Positions 44,021 through 52,099 of a stretch of DNA of 64,000 bases are shown here, piece by piece. A model generated the notes under the pieces. The model saw only the letters and a list, made by a program, of their open reading frames with translations. It did not search any database and was not told where the DNA came from. Source of the DNA: Nostoc sp. UHCC 0926 (GTDB lineage Bacteria; Cyanobacteriota; Cyanobacteriia; Cyanobacteriales; Nostocaceae); contig NZ_CP117772.1 in the NCBI RefSeq assembly GCF_028623165.1, positions 496,001 to 560,000 of the forward strand, read 5' to 3'. A program made the position numbers and the translations under genes. The number at the start of each line of letters is the position of its first letter. Position 1 is the stretch's first letter.

Positions 44021-44770
44021 CTACCGATAGATTGCATCATCGATTGTGGCTCGGAAAAATTCGCCCTCTGACTCAAACCGCTCAGTTCCGAAGTACCATC
44101 CAACTCGCAGACGGGTGGGAATGGTGTAGCCAGAGAATGTATTTTCTTCGTCTACAATTGCACCGAAGTCCACATCATGAAACTCAGCACCTTCTGGATT
44201 GCCCCAGCGCGACAGCTTGAAAGTCTTGAGCCGACCCGTTTGATCAATGCTAAAATCAAGTTCTGCTCTCTCGCCTTGCACTACAAAACTGGAATGTAAA
44301 TGTGATGAATCTGTTATTGTCCATGACACATCATCACCACAAAATACAGATGGCAAACACACTGACTCAGACTGAAGACGACCAACATTAGATCGCGTAA
44401 TATCAGCGCCTGAACCTATCATCACCGGAAAAATTCTTAAAAGCTTCCATTGCATAGCACCTACGCCGTCTATGAGGCGATCTGATCCCCAAATTGGTAA
44501 GCCGTTCATCCATGCTGTAGCACTCCAAATCAGTCCACGCTTCCAGCAAATGACCTGCTCTGCTTTGAATGGAATCCAATTCTTCAATTTTATTTCGCCG
44601 TGCATCTGCAATCGAACCGCAGATGCGATCGTAGTTCCAGGAGCGATCGCGTGTTTGAGATACTGTCTTGCTGCTTCTGGCAGATGAGTGAATTCGTCTG
44701 AATGAAATACACGATTCTTCGATATTGCTGAATTCCATAGCGTATTGACAGAAATTTGTTTAGTCATCAT
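44021..44770 (-). CDS. DUF6544-like protein
   Basis: A 249-residue protein, no membrane segment or signal peptide. FTHLPEAARQYLKHAIAPGT and VRLQMHGEIKLKNWIPFKAE near the start, and PTRLRVGWYFGTERFESEGE FFRATID (quoted in two parts) at the end, are characteristic of a soluble lipocalin-like family (DUF6544). Function is unknown. It lies 15 bases downstream of a small membrane-protein gene and about 40 bases upstream of the ZIP gene, so the three may be co-transcribed. Confidence 0.65.
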   Translation of the reverse strand: MMTKQISVNTLWNSAISKNRVFHSDEFTHLPEAARQYLKHAIAPGTTIASAVRLQMHGEIKLKNWIPFKAEQVICWKRGLIWSATAWMNGLPIWGSDRLIDGVGAMQWKLLRIFPVMIGSGADITRSNVGRLQSESVCLPSVFCGDDVSWTITDSSHLHSSFVVQGERAELDFSIDQTGRLKTFKLSRWGNPEGAEFHDVDFGAIVDEENTFSGYTIPTRLRVGWYFGTERFESEGEFFRATIDDAIYR

Positions 44771-44784
44771 TGCCGCCAGTATTT

Positions 44785-45090
44785 TTAATTCAGAATTTGA
44801 TAGATTGTGATGATAAGAATGATTGTGAAAATAGCTGTATAGATCGACTTAGTATATTTGGCTAACCAACTTGGAAGATAAATAGAGAAATTGTCTTTTG
44901 TAGAATTTGAATATTTACGGGCAATCAGAGTTAATGGGCAGACGAATTTAAACGTTAGTAGGGTTAGCCCTTCTAGAAATACAAATCCATAACCAATCCA
45001 GAGCCAGAAATCGAGTTTATTTGCGTAGCTTGCCGCCGTAGGCATCGCGGCATAAAGCATATAGAAATCACAAAGTTGAAGAATACCCAT
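44785..45090 (-). CDS. Small integral membrane protein
   Basis: A 101-residue protein with two to three hydrophobic segments (FWLWIGYGFVFLEGLTLLTF near residue 30, IYTAIFTIILIITIYQIL at the end). Residues 14-25 (AAMPTAASYANK) are encoded by a palindromic repeat (45023-45048) read in frame, so the N-terminus may be non-original. The segment CPLTLIARKYS is reminiscent of small DUF2784-type membrane proteins. Function unknown. Leader repeat B lies just upstream. Confidence 0.5.
   Translation of the reverse strand: MGILQLCDFYMLYAAMPTAASYANKLDFWLWIGYGFVFLEGLTLLTFKFVCPLTLIARKYSNSTKDNFSIYLPSWLAKYTKSIYTAIFTIILIITIYQILN
45023..45048. repeat. Palindromic repeat inside a small membrane-protein gene
   Basis: GCGTAGCTTGCCGCCGTAGG-CATCGC belongs to the same GCGTAG...GCATCGC palindrome class as 57600-57628 and 63823-63851. 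It is read in frame. Confidence 0.55.
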
Positions 45091-45448
45091 ATCAACGTAT
45101 GAATAATTTTAATCAGCGTTAATTTGGTTTCATTTTCCATATTGGTATTAGTGTGCCGGATGGTTGTTTTATTTCCTGAATGAATTGATTGAATACGATA
45201 TGAAACGTAACGGTCGATGTACGAGTGAAACTTTATTGACCGCTACCGTATGCACTTTGAGCAAGTCAAAATCTTTGGATAGCTGAGAATAAGTTTCATC
45301 ATAGTGTCAAGCTTATGTTAGAACGTTCGGCATTATGAAGTGCGATTTGCCACAAGCAACGCTACGCGATCGCTCTATCTTGTAAAGAATGCCAAAAATT
45401 GATCGCAGGTATAATAACAAGAGATAGCCAGAAACCAGATTTAAAGTT
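45091..45448. other. Intergenic region with leader repeat B, copy 2
   Basis: Holds the leader repeat at 45143-45245. The remainder shows a few HIP1-like sites but no gene. Confidence 0.5.
45143..45245 (-). promoter_or_regulatory. Leader repeat B, copy 2 (paired with 37388-37490)
   Basis: ATTGGTATTAGTGTG, GTTGTTTTATTTCCTGAATG and AATTGATTGAATACG are shared with the copy upstream of the P-type ATPase gene. This copy is about 50 bases upstream of the small membrane-protein gene at 45090. Confidence 0.55.
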
Positions 45449-45760
45449 ATGCGATCGCCGATTCCCGTTTTTTCGGTTGCCAAATATTTAGAAGCAGAAA
45501 GTAAAAGCGAACTCCGCCATGAGTATTTGGCTGGCCAAATTTTTGCGATGGCGGGGGGCAGTAAGGCGCACAATATCATTACCTTAAATATTGCCAGTCG
45601 GTTCTTAATTGCGGGGTGGGGCTTGCAATGTGTTTATGTCGGATATGAAAGTCAAGTTAAGCGCTGCTAATCAAAATAAGACGATATTTTATTATCCAGA
45701 TGTGGTGGTTACTTGTAGTCCAGTGAATATAAAATCCCAGAATGGATTGAAGACATAAAA
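45449..45760 (+). pseudogene. Uma2/DUF820-family nuclease-like protein, frameshifted and truncated
   Basis: The first frame (to 45670) reads VFSVAKYLEAESKSELRHEY, LAGQIFAMAGGSKAHNIITL and NIASRFL, the N-terminal half of Uma2 (DUF820) proteins, which have a PD-(D/E)XK-like fold and are numerous in cyanobacteria. After a frameshift another frame gives MKVKLSAANQNKTIFYYPDV and VTCSPVN, including the conserved FYYPDVVVTC segment, before a stop near 45758. The C-terminal third is missing. Clearly a degenerate copy. Confidence 0.7.
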
Positions 45761-46277
45761 AAATTATACTGAAAACGCATAAATTAATCTCGATAGCATT
45801 GCCTTCTACAATGATGGCATCAACTTCAGATATGAGTTAAGGTTAAAATTCCTATTCCACCACTCAATAAACAGCTTGAAATTGTCGAACATGAAGCTAC
45901 TCGGAAAAAATGTTGATAAGTGTGGTGACGCGCTATGGTAAGAACAGTTTGCAGTATATGCAGGCAGGGGGTAAACCACGCAAGAGTAGTAAGCGATCCG
46001 TAGGGAATACTGCACTAAAGACTGCACCAACAACGACGATCGCAGCAGTGATGACACCGAATACAGAGAAGCGACGACAAATGGTGATGGCACGAAGGCG
46101 TTGGTAAATTACAGCAGAATTCAAGTATTTGAACCACATCTGTCGTAAGGGCGCAAGGCCTTGCGCCCCTACCGCGTGGTCTATTTACCTGAAAATAGCT
46201 GTAAGGAAATTAGTTGATCGGTGTGATCGTCCGGCTCTTTTCTAGCCGAGCGATCGCCACAAACAATGCCATCTCTG
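45761..46277. other. Degenerate region
   Basis: No complete gene. A minus-strand frame near 45933-46139 has a hydrophobic stretch (FSVFGVITAAIVVVGAVFSA) that may be a membrane-protein remnant. A perfect palindrome lies at 46149-46168. Confidence 0.45.
46149..46168. repeat. Perfect palindrome
   Basis: GGGCGCAAGGCCTTGCGCCC is a 20-bp perfect palindrome, a common cyanobacterial dispersed repeat. It is not followed by a T run. Confidence 0.8.
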
Positions 46278-46535
46278 CTATTGCAATATGACATCCCCGC
46301 CAAAAGCGATCGCAGTATCCAAAACTTTAGCATTAGGTGATACCGTAACACTCCCCCCGAAAGCCAAAGCGTTTTCGACAACTTGATTCTCTGGTACGAT
46401 TACACTTCCACCAAAGCGAATGAGGTTGGTGTTGTTGATATTGATATCAGTCTGCGCCAGGGCATTGCCTTCAAATATTAAGCAAAAGGTGGCTATAAAA
46501 ACTAGAATTAATTGTTGCCATTTCATAGATTTCAT
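46278..46535 (-). CDS. Secreted repeat protein, probably truncated
   Basis: About 85 residues from the preferred ATG at 46535. A signal peptide is evident (MKWQQLILVFIATFCLIFEG NALA, quoted in two parts). The mature part has three repeats of the form LIRFGGSVIVPENQVVENAL, AFGGSVTVSPNAKVLDTA and IAFGGDVILQ: FGGxVxVxxxxxVxxAxx. Such GG-repeat proteins form short beta-helix-like stacks and normally continue for several further repeats and a C-terminal membrane domain, so this copy seems cut short. Function unknown. Confidence 0.5.
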   Translation of the reverse strand: MKSMKWQQLILVFIATFCLIFEGNALAQTDININNTNLIRFGGSVIVPENQVVENALAFGGSVTVSPNAKVLDTAIAFGGDVILQ

Positions 46536-46610
46536 TCTCCTGAATGATAAGAACATCGACCTCTGATGATATTGAAAAAAGATGAAGAAGGTATGAATTA
46601 CAGAGATGAC

Positions 46611-46811
46611 TCATTGCGTGTTGTGTCCACTCGGCGCGAGGGAGGCGAGAAACAGAATTTCTTTTTCATCCGGTTTGAGAGTTTCTTTGTTATCGTTTAC
46701 TGGTTTTATATCCGCCCTTAAAAGATTCCTTTTATCACTCAACAAATAAGATGTTGTCACAGTTACAATTATTGTCCCTCCTGCAATACTGATAAAATTT
46801 TTCCTGTTCAT
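46611..46811 (-). pseudogene. N-terminal remnant of an Acg-type nitroreductase-like protein
   Basis: A 66-residue frame starting MNRKNFISIAGGTIIVTVTT, a lipid-/Tat-like leader, and ending KPDEKEILFLASLAPSGHNT-Q before a stop. The LxxASLAPSGHNTQPW segment is the start of the FMN-binding domain in Acg/nitroreductase-like proteins. Nearly all of that domain is missing, so this is a remnant. Confidence 0.55.
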
Positions 46812-46937
46812 AACGATCGTAATTGAGGGTAAAGATCAACTAACTTTAATTATGAACAAGGAAAAAATGTGGAGTATCCTTTTATATGAAAATTGGTGGA
46901 TAAATCCCGCACTGTGGTTTTTAAGCTATTTCAAAGT

Positions 46938-48074
46938 TCAGTCAAAATCAAGTCTTTTAGTTTGAACATGCTCATGATGTTGCGGCACTGATAGCATTGC
47001 TTCAATGTGAGGATTTGCCCATTCTGCGGCTATTTTCAGAAAATCAGGATCGTCATTGACACAATCGAGCCGTGTGTAAGTTACCGTTGGATACTGACGC
47101 TGTAAAGATTGAATCGCATCTTCGACATCGAGAATAGTTTCATAATTCTCAGTTACCCATCCGAGGGGTTTAAACAGAATGGTTTGGGCACCTGCTGCGA
47201 TCAAGCTTTTTGCGGCTTGTTTCAAATTGGGTTGTGACCAATTGATGAAAGGTGTGTCATGATTTACCCAACCGATGGAGATTAACGGATATTGATGTTG
47301 CAACTGTGCTTCCACGCCATCATAAAGGGCTTGTCCATCAATCACCCCAGTTAACAGTCCTTTCGCTTTTTCTGGGCCACCGTGAACCGTTAATACAATC
47401 CCAATCTGAGACTCAAAAAAGCGACCAACAAATAGCTGATTCAGAGTTTCCTTAATCCGTCGTACCATCAAATCAATGTAGGCAGTCTCAGTCGCAAAGG
47501 CTGGAATATATCGAATTGCTTTGAAGGTCGAATATTGAGGCTCATTTACAGATGCAGTTGCAGCAATAACTTCATTAACTTGCTCGACAGCTATTTTGCC
47601 CGTGAATGCAGAATCGACCACAAGCATTGGATAAATTAGCAAATTCTTAAAACCTTGCTCAATGATATCTGCTACAACTTCTTGCACAAAGGGCTGACAG
47701 AAATAAAAGCCTTTGAACACTTGTACCCGATTTCCCCATTGGTGTTGTAACTGTTCTTCAATACCAAGACGTTGTTTTTCAAAAATCTCATTTTCAGGTG
47801 ATATGAAATGATCGTGCTTGACTCCAAAATTGTACAAATCTTGAAGTGCAAGAAACCAACCAGCAAGAGGATATAGCCATTCTGGAATCGGCACAAACTG
47901 AGATGCAATGTACTTCGTTGCAGCTTGATTGTAAACGCTCAAAGCGCGGTAAGATTGCACTTCACCATACCCTGCAAGCAAAACTGCAACGCGATTCGGC
48001 AGCGTCGGCTCTGCCGAATCGCCGTTGTGGGTTGCGACGGGCTGCGTCCTTTGAGATTGATGATTAATAATCAT
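46938..48074 (-). CDS. Ferrochelatase-like protein
   Basis: About 378 residues from the ATG at 48074 (MIINHQSQRTQ); the open frame extends to 48167 but the extra 31 residues look non-homologous. VAVLLAGYGEVQSYRALSVY near the start, VLTVHGGPEKAKGL in the middle and FKPLGWVTENYETILDVEDA near the end correspond to the substrate- and metal-binding segments of class II chelatases/ferrochelatases (HG motif, then PxGxxxExxETxxxxD). It differs from the usual cyanobacterial HemH, lacking the C-terminal chlorophyll-binding helix, so it may be a paralogue acting on another tetrapyrrole. Residues about 8-20 are encoded by a palindrome-rich stretch (47997-48050). Confidence 0.7.
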   Translation of the reverse strand: MIINHQSQRTQPVATHNGDSAEPTLPNRVAVLLAGYGEVQSYRALSVYNQAATKYIASQFVPIPEWLYPLAGWFLALQDLYNFGVKHDHFISPENEIFEKQRLGIEEQLQHQWGNRVQVFKGFYFCQPFVQEVVADIIEQGFKNLLIYPMLVVDSAFTGKIAVEQVNEVIAATASVNEPQYSTFKAIRYIPAFATETAYIDLMVRRIKETLNQLFVGRFFESQIGIVLTVHGGPEKAKGLLTGVIDGQALYDGVEAQLQHQYPLISIGWVNHDTPFINWSQPNLKQAAKSLIAAGAQTILFKPLGWVTENYETILDVEDAIQSLQRQYPTVTYTRLDCVNDDPDFLKIAAEWANPHIEAMLSVPQHHEHVQTKRLDFD

Positions 48075-48252
48075 TTGTTTAAGCCTAAGTAAATTGTTTT
48101 TTAAAAGTACGCCGCAAACGAAGCAATCAGTTGAGGTTAAAAAAATTACCACGAATGAAGCGCCCACAACTGTGGCGTTTTTTCAAAGATCCTGGGCAGA
48201 CTCAGAGCAGGCAAAACCTACGCAGTATTGCGATTACTGTTACTTCAAAGCT

Positions 48253-48295
48253 TTAGACAGCTATCGACAGAATGATTTTGTCTAGCATCTGCTTT
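48253..48295 (-). pseudogene. Tail remnant of a second general-stress protein gene
   Basis: The minus strand encodes QMLDKIILSIAV and stop, matching QMLDKISHGISMSVAV at the end of the gene at 59559 with a few residues deleted. The flanking GCAAAACCTACGC-GTATTGC block is also shared with the sequence at 59443. A duplicated and mostly lost copy. Confidence 0.55.
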
Positions 48296-48296
48296 T

Positions 48297-48851
48297 TTAC
48301 TGTAAAGCGCGTCGCTGTCCTGAATGCAGAGTTAGCATCCAAACTCCATCGAACAAAAGATTGATTCCAATGAAAGTGCCAATCAGCCAAGCTGCGTTAA
48401 ATGGAAAGTTAGACCAAATGAAAATACCGAAAATAATGCCGATGATTCCGCTTACAAGCATTAATCCCCAGTTAGATGAAATCCGGCGCATTTGAAATGC
48501 GATCGCCACTTGAATCATGCCTTGCACAAAAATGGTAATACCCAAGACTAATGTCAGAGCAAGCACCCCTTCAAATGGATTTGCCACTACTAAAATTCCA
48601 GATAGGAGATACAAAAGACCTAGAATTAGCTTCCCGACAACTTTACCTGCACCTCTTGATTGAAAGGCATAAACAATTTGAGTAATTCCGGCAAAGATGA
48701 ATATCCAGCCAAACAGTAAGGTTGAAGCAACGCTGGCAAAGAAAGGAAATGCAATCGCAATTATGCCCAACACGATCATGAGAATAGCGATCGCGGTTGT
48801 CCATCCAGAACTAACAACTTGCTCATCAATTTCCGGCTCAATAACTCTCAT
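48297..48851 (-). CDS. HdeD-family (DUF308) membrane protein
   Basis: A 184-residue protein with six hydrophobic helices in three pairs, e.g. WTTAIAILMIVLGIIAIAFP, TLLFGWIFIFAGITQIVYAF, LILGLLYLLSGILVVANPFE and LMLVSGIIGIIFGIFIWSNF. The Gly-rich xxGxxxIxxGxxxxxxP pattern is that of HdeD (DUF308), implicated in acid-stress resistance in enterics. The N-terminus is acidic (MRVIEPEIDEQVVSSG). A good ribosome-binding site (AAGGAGATCAAG) precedes the ATG. It is followed by a remnant of a stress gene and lies in a stress-themed block. Confidence 0.85.
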   Translation of the reverse strand: MRVIEPEIDEQVVSSGWTTAIAILMIVLGIIAIAFPFFASVASTLLFGWIFIFAGITQIVYAFQSRGAGKVVGKLILGLLYLLSGILVVANPFEGVLALTLVLGITIFVQGMIQVAIAFQMRRISSNWGLMLVSGIIGIIFGIFIWSNFPFNAAWLIGTFIGINLLFDGVWMLTLHSGQRRALQ

Positions 48852-48882
48852 CTTGATCTCCTTTTAAATTTATATAAATGGA

Positions 48883-50158
48883 TCAATGTTGTACAAATTG
48901 TGGTATTGATTTAGGATTTGTGATATCAATCGAGCCTTGGCTTAACCCAACCAGTTGAGCGACTCGAAAGGCAGAAGCGATCGCTCCTTCATGCAAGCCA
49001 TCACCAAGGTAGGCTCCCGCATGGTAAGTGTTGTTCTCGCCATTAGTGGCAACTACTTCATCTCGATATTGAAAAGATTCAGTGGTATATAACGGAGTGT
49101 GATGTTTTTGAATGTGAATAATGCGATCGCTAGCAATTAACTCCTCTAGTTGGAACGAGAGAAAATAATTTGGTGGCGATGAGATGTCACAAATCTGGTT
49201 CAGGCAACTGTTATAACCCCATCGGCTTTTTGCCTGAAAAAAAATCAAATTCTGAGGGTTGTTTAATGCCATAGCGGTTGTATATGGAACTATCTGTATG
49301 CAATAAGGTAGTCGCATAATTCGCTTTCCAGGCAGCAAACCGTTTGATTTCGGCATCGGTTGGATCTGCTAACAGCGCCATCACTTGGTCGGGTGGCGTA
49401 GCAAACACGACTTTATCAAACTCCTGAACTTCACCAGTCCTTCGCACAATTTTCACAGCATCCGAGCTTCTGAAAATCCGGTCAATCTCTACATTCAGCA
49501 AAACCTCACCCTGGAATCGCGCCAGAATTTTTTCAATGTAAGAATACACACCGCCTTTAACCCTGAGCCAGTGGACTGCGACATCGTTGCGTAAGACAGG
49601 CATCGCCAATTCTGCCGGAAAATCATCAATCAATTCCAACGGCATTGAATAGCTATACATGACTAGTAATTTTAGCCAAGTATTGCGAGTACAGGCACGT
49701 TTCAAGTATTGCGACAAAGGCTGATTATAGAAATCTTGCAGGTGAGCAAATCGTATTCTGAGCCATAATCCAGCAGAACGGGCATAGAGGGTATCGAGGC
49801 GTAAATATTCAATCAGGCGGCGAATACCTGTGAAGTTCTTCTGGATTGTGACTCCCGATAGAAAGTGGCTGCCATTTTTGAGAAACATCGCTGAACCCAT
49901 ATTCACAGGTTCTAATTCCACCCCTAGTTCTTCCATGAGGGCGATGAAGTTGTGAAACACAGTCGGAAATTCGAGTACTCCATTTTCCAAAATTTCCTGA
50001 CAATCGGCTTGATTCGGCTGAACGTTCTTGTTCAGTGTCCGAATATGTCCACCTAAAGTAGGTTGCCGTTCAAACACAGTGACATGATGCCCCTGTTTAT
50101 CGAGTAGGTAAGCTGTCACCATGCCACTGGCTCCCCCCCCAACGATAGCGATTCTCAT
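48883..50158 (-). pseudogene. FAD-dependent amine-oxidase-like protein, frameshifted at a T8 run
   Basis: Two frames together make about 424 residues. The N-part (50158 to about 49245) opens with MRIAIVGGGASGMVTAYLLD KQGHHVTVFERQPTLGGHI (quoted in two parts), the FAD-binding GxGxxG region, and contains VVFATPPDQVMALL. At eight A on the plus strand (49240-49247) the frame is lost; dropping one base continues SEFDFFQAKSRWGYNSCLNQ, ending with ATNGENNTYHAGAYLGDGLH and EGAIASAFRVAQLVG, the conserved C-terminal FAD contact. Relatives are NAD(P)-binding/FAD oxidoreductases of the protoporphyrinogen/amine oxidase fold often found near fatty-acid or cyclopropane genes. Sequencing error is possible. 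Confidence 0.8.
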
Positions 50159-50497
50159 GATTGACCTCTTAATATAGATAAAGTGCGTAGGCGTAGCTCG
50201 TCGTAGACATCGCCTTTTTAGCCTTATACCAATTCTGTGTAAAGATGCGCCAAACTATATTAGGACTTACGCACACTCTACGATTCTTCTCTTCGAGACG
50301 CTGCGCGTTGGCGTTCTTGGCGTCTTCTCTGCGAGACGCTGCGCGTTGGCGTCAGCCTCTCGTAGAGATGGCGGTTCGAGAAATTAAGCTTTTTGGCGAT
50401 TTTTGCCTAAGTCCTATATATGAGAAACGAACCGCAAAGGGCGCAAAGGACACAAAGAAAGAAAGAAAATTTGGTGCAGCCTCACAAAGAAATGGTA
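50159..50497. repeat. Intergenic region with palindromic repeats
   Basis: Two copies of GAGACGCTGCGCGTTGGCGT (about 50298 and 50335) and a CAGCCTCTCGTAGAGATGGCG block. Dispersed palindromes of the CTCGTAGAGA family; no gene seen. Confidence 0.6.
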
Positions 50498-52030
50498 TTA
50501 GCCTAAAATCACGTCGCCCGATAACCTTTGATACAGCAGTGCGCCTGTCCAAAAAGTGGCAGCAAAGCCCGGATAGCCAGATGAGGCATTGCAGAAATAG
50601 AAATGGTTGAGTGAGGTTTCGTGATTCAGTCGCCCCATACCCATATTGCGCGGTGTCAGACTGGAACCGTAGGAATTCCCATTGGGACACCAGCAAAAAC
50701 GCTCATTGGTAGTAGGGCTACCTGTGATATGGAAGACCATGTATTTTCTAAAGTTCGGCACATAGTGTTCTTCCACAACATCAAGGATGGAATCTAAGAT
50801 TTCTTGTTTTTTCTGGTTGTAAGCTTTACGATCGCCCCCCCGCAATTCTTGGAAGTAGTTGTAATTGGCAACGGTGAGAAATTCCACAATCTGGCAGTCT
50901 TCTGGCCAGTCCCGACCCACTTTAGTCAATAAAGTAGGCGTTGTGATGGCAAAACTAGGATTAGAAAAGTCATTGCGATCGTACATCTGTGCGAAGGCTT
51001 CATTTAGATCGTGATGCCCTGTATGAAAGAGATTCCATTTGCCAAATCCATATTCTCGGAGGTCGATATCTTTGACGACGCAATAAGCCATGTAGTTAGA
51101 TGCCGAATATTCATAGTTGAGTTTTCGACGCACGCTTTTAGAAAACTGCAATTCCCCGATCATCTTGGCGGCTTTTTTGGGGTCAATATTGCAAATTACG
51201 GTGTCGCTTGTAAATTCATGGGTTTGATGGGTGGTGAGATCCATCGCCTGAACTCCCGTAACTGTTCTATCTGTGACTCTAAAATTCGTAACTTCATGGT
51301 TGAGCAACACCTGCCCCCCATGTGATTCGATGACATTGACCAACGAATTAATCACATGTTCAAAATGCTGGGTTGGGTAAAATGCGCCCGCTTGATAGCC
51401 TCGGAACAATATAACCCAAGCATAGAAGGAGAGTTGATTTGGAGGCAGCAAAAAATCAGGCCATTGCAGGGCTAATAGGGTTTGAGCAGCTTGGGGTAGC
51501 TGGAACTTGTCAAAGACATCCTGAAGTGTGCTGTTGAGATACTGGACAGTAGAGAATACCTCATTTGAATGTTTGAGCAGTTCAATTGGCTTGATCGGTG
51601 GAGATAATCTTTTCAAGCCTGTACCAGTCTTTTCCACTTCGTTGACGAATTGGCGAATGCGATCGCCATGAGCCGGAAACAAATTAGACAATCGCTGGAT
51701 CAGTTCCTCTGGCTCCGAGGGAATATCTAACGTATGCTCTGGCATTCGCATGTGATCAAAGCCTTCCGAGTCATAACGTTCAAAAGTTACTTCTTGCTCT
51801 AATCCTAGTTTTTTGAGTACCCGATTGACGGTTTGCCCTTCCCCGCAGTCCCAGACATAGTGAAATTGAGCATTAAATGTATATTTCTTAGCCATTGTAA
51901 ACGTATGCCCAAAGCCTCCGGGATGCTCATGGGCTTCGAGAATTTGCACAGTCTTGCCAGAGTTGGCCATCAAAGCGCCAAAGACTAATGCTGATAAACC
52001 ACTACCGACAATCAAGTAATCCGGTTTCAT
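50498..52030 (-). CDS. Carotenoid/retinol desaturase-like FAD oxidoreductase
   Basis: About 510 residues from the ATG at 52030; GAGGAACTCTCTC precedes it, and the open frame beyond looks non-homologous. The N-terminus MKPDYLIVGSGLSALVFGAL MANSGKTVQILEAHEHPGGFG (quoted in two parts) binds FAD. The sequence then has TFNAQFHYVWDCGEG and, at the C-terminus, NMGMGRLNHETSLNHFYFCN and ASSGYPGFAATFWTGALLY, the second FAD contact. This is the CrtI/retinol-saturase-like class (phytoene desaturase superfamily). The substrate is unknown; the neighbours suggest a lipid or fatty-acid derivative rather than a carotenoid. It follows the oleate hydratase gene by about 70 bases. Confidence 0.8.
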   Translation of the reverse strand: MKPDYLIVGSGLSALVFGALMANSGKTVQILEAHEHPGGFGHTFTMAKKYTFNAQFHYVWDCGEGQTVNRVLKKLGLEQEVTFERYDSEGFDHMRMPEHTLDIPSEPEELIQRLSNLFPAHGDRIRQFVNEVEKTGTGLKRLSPPIKPIELLKHSNEVFSTVQYLNSTLQDVFDKFQLPQAAQTLLALQWPDFLLPPNQLSFYAWVILFRGYQAGAFYPTQHFEHVINSLVNVIESHGGQVLLNHEVTNFRVTDRTVTGVQAMDLTTHQTHEFTSDTVICNIDPKKAAKMIGELQFSKSVRRKLNYEYSASNYMAYCVVKDIDLREYGFGKWNLFHTGHHDLNEAFAQMYDRNDFSNPSFAITTPTLLTKVGRDWPEDCQIVEFLTVANYNYFQELRGGDRKAYNQKKQEILDSILDVVEEHYVPNFRKYMVFHITGSPTTNERFCWCPNGNSYGSSLTPRNMGMGRLNHETSLNHFYFCNASSGYPGFAATFWTGALLYQRLSGDVILG

Positions 52031-52099
52031 GAGAGAGTTCCTCGAACAATAAAAATCTGAGTTCTGTCCCGTTGAAACGCCCGTTAGTGAAGGCAAAAC

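Noticed and set aside
45910..46139. Overlapping small frames on both strands near 46 kb
   Set aside because: Neither has a ribosome-binding site or recognisable family; the region is treated as degenerate.
48094..48285. 63-codon plus-strand frame
   Set aside because: No ribosome-binding site, and the same DNA is explained by the tail remnant of a stress gene on the other strand.
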